The position numbers and the translations under genes are program-made. The notes beneath the pieces were generated by a model. The model ran no database searches. It was not told the origin of the DNA and saw nothing but the letters and a program-made list of their open reading frames with translations. DNA of 64,000 nucleotides. Origin: Himantopus leucocephalus (Eukaryota > Chordata > Aves > Charadriiformes > Recurvirostridae). The stretch is from positions 6,387,671 to 6,451,670 of the forward strand of contig RSEF01000019.1 in NCBI GenBank assembly GCA_003993805.1. The letters run 5' to 3'. Below are positions 46,260 to 64,000 of this stretch, piece by piece; within the stretch, counting starts at the first letter, position 1; each line of letters starts with the position of its first letter.

Positions 46260-46600
46260 AGCGGGTACAGAATGAAGTTTTAGATGTTGAGGGTTGAACA
46301 GACAAATGGGAGTGCTTTCTCATGCAGCACAAAGTCAAACTGTGGAATTCATTGCTGCAGAACACAGTTGGGAACAGAAGTATAACTGTGTTTTTAAAAA
46401 GGGGCTGGTTAAGCAATGGTCTGATGCATCCACTAACTCAGGGAGATTTTAAGTTGCTGTAAATAAGAATGTTATGCCAAGGAAAGATTACTTTTCTACA
46501 TGCTTTCTCTTAAGAATTGGTCAAAGATGGAGAAAACATATGCTGGGCTAAGTGAAACACTGGTCTGATCTTGTGGGGTTTAATTTACTCTGACAGTTGT
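46260..46600 (+). mobile_element. Ancient CR1/L3-like LINE 3' end, sense
   Basis: The blocks TGGAATTCATTGCTGCAGAA, TTTTTAAAAAGGGGCTGG and GCTGGGCTAAGTGAAACACT, then TGGTCTGATCTTGTGGG, occur in the order and spacing of the CR1/L3 3' end (in recalled consensus TGGAACTCATTGCC..., TTTAAAAAGGGACTGG..., CTGGGCTAGATGGACCATTGGTCTGACC). Highly diverged. It lies downstream of, or within, the SLC43A2 3' UTR. Confidence 0.65.
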
Positions 46601-48369
46601 GAACCAAACTACTTTTAAAAGCAGTCTCAAATTTATCCATCAAAAACCCTGCGTCTGCATGCAAGATGTGCAAATACTCTACTGACTGTGGCATAACTGC
46701 TTAAACGCTGCACCTCCTGCAGGGTGAGCCCCTCGAGAGGACAGAGCATCCTGGCTTCAGCCAGAAATGTTGTCTTGCACGGTGCAGAAACAAATGCTGT
46801 TGGGCTGGTCCTGTTATATGTGATTGTTCCTGGGCAGTTTGCCTCATTCTTTGATGCTTATGGAAACGTAATTGTGGATTACTTACATTTGGAATGGAAA
46901 ATGGCTCTGCTTTCTAGCCAAGTGATGCAGGACCATGAAAATTCCTGATGCACTTTTATGTGCGTGAGCCACCTTGTGGAAAAAAAAATTAATGGGCTAC
47001 CAAAGACTAGAGAGCCACATCAATTTAAATCAATAATGCATTTACCTGTATAGCTCAAATATAGGTCAATGTGTTTAACTATTTTCATTATTCCTAAATC
47101 CTAGAATTTGTTTGTTTTTTTTTTTTAATGCCGTTGTACCCCCTTACCCTCATCCATATGAGAAGTACAAGGAGGTTGGTCATGGGAAAGATCTCTGTAC
47201 AGGCATCCCCAACTGATCGTAATGAGGCAGAAACCCGATCTGTGAGTACTTGCTGTTTGTAGGAGCCCTCAGAATCAAGGGTGTCGCTGTGTAAAGGTGA
47301 TTGCACCTTCTGGAAACATTGCTCCTGGGTTCTATGGACTCCCACATGCATTTAATAGACATCTGTAATTAAAAAAAAAATAGAGTGGGGAAGGGAGGGT
47401 GGCAGCTTTTTCATTTCACTAATCTGTCAGTACCGAAGCCCCATTGACACAGTCTTTATAGCACTAATGTAATGATGCTGTCAAGAGTAGCAGAGAAAAT
47501 CTGCGCTGTGTTGCTTAATAGGACATTTGTAACTTTGTTCAGTTACTGTCGTAGAGTATCTGGACCCTTGAGATGAAAACTGGACACATGTCTGAAAAAC
47601 AAAAACAGCCAATCTTGCTGAGGCTCCAATTTAACTGCAGTGCTGGTACAGCCATTGAAATGTTTAACTGCCACAGCAAAGCCTGCCCTCTTCATGCTCT
47701 GTCTACAAATGAAAATTGTAGGATAATGAGATTTTAACTAAGTCAGTAAATCACTAAAATGTTTTAAAGTAGCAGATTTCCCTCTTGACAGGCTGATGAA
47801 TTTGGAAAATATGCCACAAAATATAAAGCAGATAATGTAGGGTAAAAAGAATGAAATCTTTAAAACTACGTGTTTTGTTACACACACAGACACACACCCC
47901 CTTGAGTCCTTTCTGTATCTGTGGAGCTTTTGGTATTCCCTACTTTCCAGTTTAGAAGTGCAAAGTGCATAATGGAAACGTATCACAGTAGGATTCCTGA
48001 TGGGAAGGGACTGTTGTTGGTTGGGTTTTTTTGTTGTTTTGTTGGGGTTTCTTTTAATTAAAAAAAAAAATCCACTTCTGATTTATATTTCACAATGTTA
48101 TCTTCTCTGGAATAGCTGAAACAAAGATGTGTTATGTAGAAGCATTCTTACATGTTAATTATAAAGCCTGTGCTGCTCAGCCTGTCTCTGCGCAATCTGT
48201 TTTTATCTGGTGTCCTGTGCCCCATGTTGTCATCTATTGCTGCTTGTCACTTCCTTGTGCCTGACCCTCTGTCACTCGCTTTTTATTCCTGGGACAATCC
48301 TCTTTTTTCAGAAAGGCCCCTCTCTTTAACTTCCTCCTGGTCACAAATTTTTTTGTGGTGTTTGTCAAA

Positions 48370-48480
48370 GTGGAATTGTAAAGCTCCTTGGGGCAGGCTT
48401 GTGTCATCTTTTCTGTGTTTGTAAGGTGATGTGCACTCTTGCAGTACTGTCTAAAAATAAATGTGGTATTAAGTTAATCA
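48370..48480 (+). mobile_element. Probable L2/MIR-type repeat tail
   Basis: GTAAAGCTCCTTGGGGCAGG, CTGTGTTTGTAAGGTGATGT and AGTACTGTCTAAAAATAAAT follow the consensus order of the L2/MIR-type 3' tail (TAAGCTCCTTGGGGCAGGG..., TGTGTTTGTACAGCGCCTAGCAC..., ATAAATAAAT). Its A-rich end supplies the AATAAA at 48456. Confidence 0.5.
48456..48461 (+). terminator. Distal poly(A) signal AATAAA inside the repeat tail
   Basis: Canonical hexamer followed by TGTGGTATTAAGTT. It could end a long SLC43A2 transcript, or be an inert part of the fossil repeat. Confidence 0.35.
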
Positions 48481-49140
48481 TTAGTTTTCCTTTTGAGGCT
48501 GAACATAATAAAGGTATTGCTTGGTTCCTAATGAGACTATGTAAGCACAAATGCTTTACACTGTGTCATCTGCCAAATTGCTTGGCTGCATCTTGAATCT
48601 TTCTTTTTTTCTTCTGTAGGTTAGGCGTTAACAGCTAGATGTCAATTAATCTCTATTGGAGAAAAAAAAAAATTTCTAAAAAAAACTGAACCACAAAAAA
48701 ATGGAGACAGCAGGTTGAGAAAGAGATAGAGCTGTTATACAGGACAAACTGGTATGAAATAGTGGAAGATGAACAACTGGGCCTTGGAGGGGAGTGCTAC
48801 AGAAGAGGGGCAGTGTCAGTAGGAAAGCTGCACATTTTGGTTATCCATGCTTGAGCTTGGTGATGCTAAATGTATGGCATTTTATTTTTCCAATCAAATA
48901 AAGACAACCCTTGCTCTGTGACTCCAGTGAGAAAGTAGTAAAACTAGTGCTCTTTAGCTGTTTTTTATGCAATTGTCTTCTAAGAAATAACTGGGGTTTT
49001 TCTTAAGGCCAAGTAAAGCTCTGTGAAGTATTACTGAAAATGAAAAGAGGACTTGAAAATGCAGTAAATCCTGACCTGGCGACAAGGTGGAGCCCCATTC
49101 TAAGAAGACACACTTACCCTATCTTGACTGCAATATCCTT

Positions 49141-49315
49141 GATGAATCACAGAATTGTTTAGGCTGGAAAGGACCTTTAAGATCATCGAGTCCAACTGTT
49201 AACCTAAGACTGCCAAGTCCACCACTCAACCACGTCCCTCAGTGCCACATCTACGCCTCTTTTAAATACCTCCTTTTGAGCTTACAGCCCTCCTTGGGAA
49301 TAAATTTCCCTTAAC
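49141..49315 (-). mobile_element. CR1 LINE 3' end
   Basis: GATGAATCACAGAATTGTTT, GGCTGGAAAGGACCTTTAAG and ATCATCGAGTCCAACTG open a CR1 3' end in reverse complement, continuing with AAGTCCACCACTCAACCACG and CTCAGTGCCACATCTACGCC. It ends about 110 bp before the PITPNA CpG island. Confidence 0.9.
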
Positions 49316-49419
49316 TTAGCTTAAAGCTTTTCCGATGTAAGACATCCCTAGCTATCTGCAGTAATAACCAGCCCTCCTCCCCGCAAAGAGAGAGGGTTTT
49401 AGTCACGGACCAAGTCCGT

Positions 49420-49698
49420 GGGTGCCGGGCCGCGGCTCTCCCTCAGCCCAGGCGGGGGGGGGCAGCGGCGGGAACGCGCTGAGGGAACGGCTCGCGCCCC
49501 GCGCCGCGCCAAGGGCGGGAATGCCTCGCGCCCGCCTCCCCCCCGCAGTCACCGTCCTCCCGCGCCGCGCTGCTGAGGTAAGNCCCCCCCCCCCCCTCCC
49601 CGCCCGTCCCGGTGCGGCGCGGTCCAGCGGAGCGGCCGGGAGGCGCCTGTCACCTTCAGCGGGGCCGGCCCGGGCGGGAGGCGCGCGGCGGCGCCGCC
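49420..49698 (+). promoter_or_regulatory. PITPNA: PITPNA CpG island, promoter and 5' UTR
   Basis: Dense CpG, GC boxes (GGGCGGGA near 49513; CCCGGGCGGGAGG near 49669), no TATA box. The start codon follows in a near-perfect Kozak context (GCCGCCATGG). A good donor consensus (GAG|GTAAG, 49578) next to a single N may be chance or mark an alternative upstream first exon. Confidence 0.7.

Positions 49699-64000
<14,302 letters not shown>

Larger units (their letters stand above)
43461..49130 (+). other. SLC43A2: SLC43A2 3' UTR and downstream region
   Basis: Non-coding sequence after the SLC43A2 stop. Candidate poly(A) signals lie at 45018, 45562 and 48456, so the UTR could be 1.6, 2.1 or 5.0 kb long. 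It contains an old CR1/L3-like copy (46260-46600), a probable L2/MIR-like tail (48370-48480) and A/T runs. No other gene recognised. Confidence 0.6.

Overview
This is a stretch of vertebrate nuclear genome, most likely from a bird. Coding exons are short with GT-AG introns, the promoters are CpG-rich, and the dominant interspersed repeats are CR1-type LINEs, including the classic avian CR1 3' end. There is nothing bacterial or viral in it. The species cannot be read from the sequence; a crocodilian or turtle is less likely but not excluded. The assembly has two N gaps (15293-15392 and 49763-50379) and several single-N joins, two of which carry falsely duplicated flanks.

Four protein-coding genes lie head to tail on the + strand. 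RILP (3' part, 7 exons, 31-3894) encodes a Rab7 effector of late endosomes and lysosomes. SCARF1 (complete, 11 coding exons, 5572-10784, 872 aa) encodes a scavenger receptor with EGF-like repeats. SLC43A2 (complete, one non-coding and 13 coding exons, about 15145-43460, 562 aa) encodes the LAT4 neutral amino acid transporter. PITPNA (5' part, 4 exons, 49699-61439, first 96 residues) encodes phosphatidylinositol transfer protein alpha. This order and common orientation match human 17p13.3 (PRPF8-RILP-SCARF1-SLC43A2-PITPNA), so the window is a conserved syntenic block. All exons were joined by hand: splice sites and phases agree throughout, and the two complete reading frames close with no internal stop.

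Region by region: 1-4.7 kb is the GC-rich, compact RILP end with its 3' UTR and AATAAA at 4678. At 4.7-5.6 kb is the short RILP-SCARF1 spacer and SCARF1 promoter. SCARF1 runs to 10.8 kb with a 3' UTR to about 12.0 or 12.5 kb. At 12.5-15.1 kb are an intergenic region with an assembly duplication and the SLC43A2 CpG island. SLC43A2 occupies 15.1-43.5 kb, with a long 3' region carrying several poly(A) signals. At 49.4-49.8 kb is the PITPNA CpG island, followed by three complete introns and one cut by the window end, all AT-richer and containing old CR1 copies.

The genes do not form a pathway. RILP, SCARF1 and PITPNA act in membrane traffic, endocytosis and lipid signalling, and SLC43A2 in amino acid transport; their clustering is ancestral synteny. 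The points most worth a second look are a GC-AG intron in SLC43A2, a possible intronic polyadenylation site truncating RILP, an SLC43A2 intron built largely from an ancient CR1 copy, other fossil CR1/L3-like and L2/MIR-like repeats including one that supplies a poly(A) hexamer, and the assembly artefacts. I did not find an undescribed biological system.
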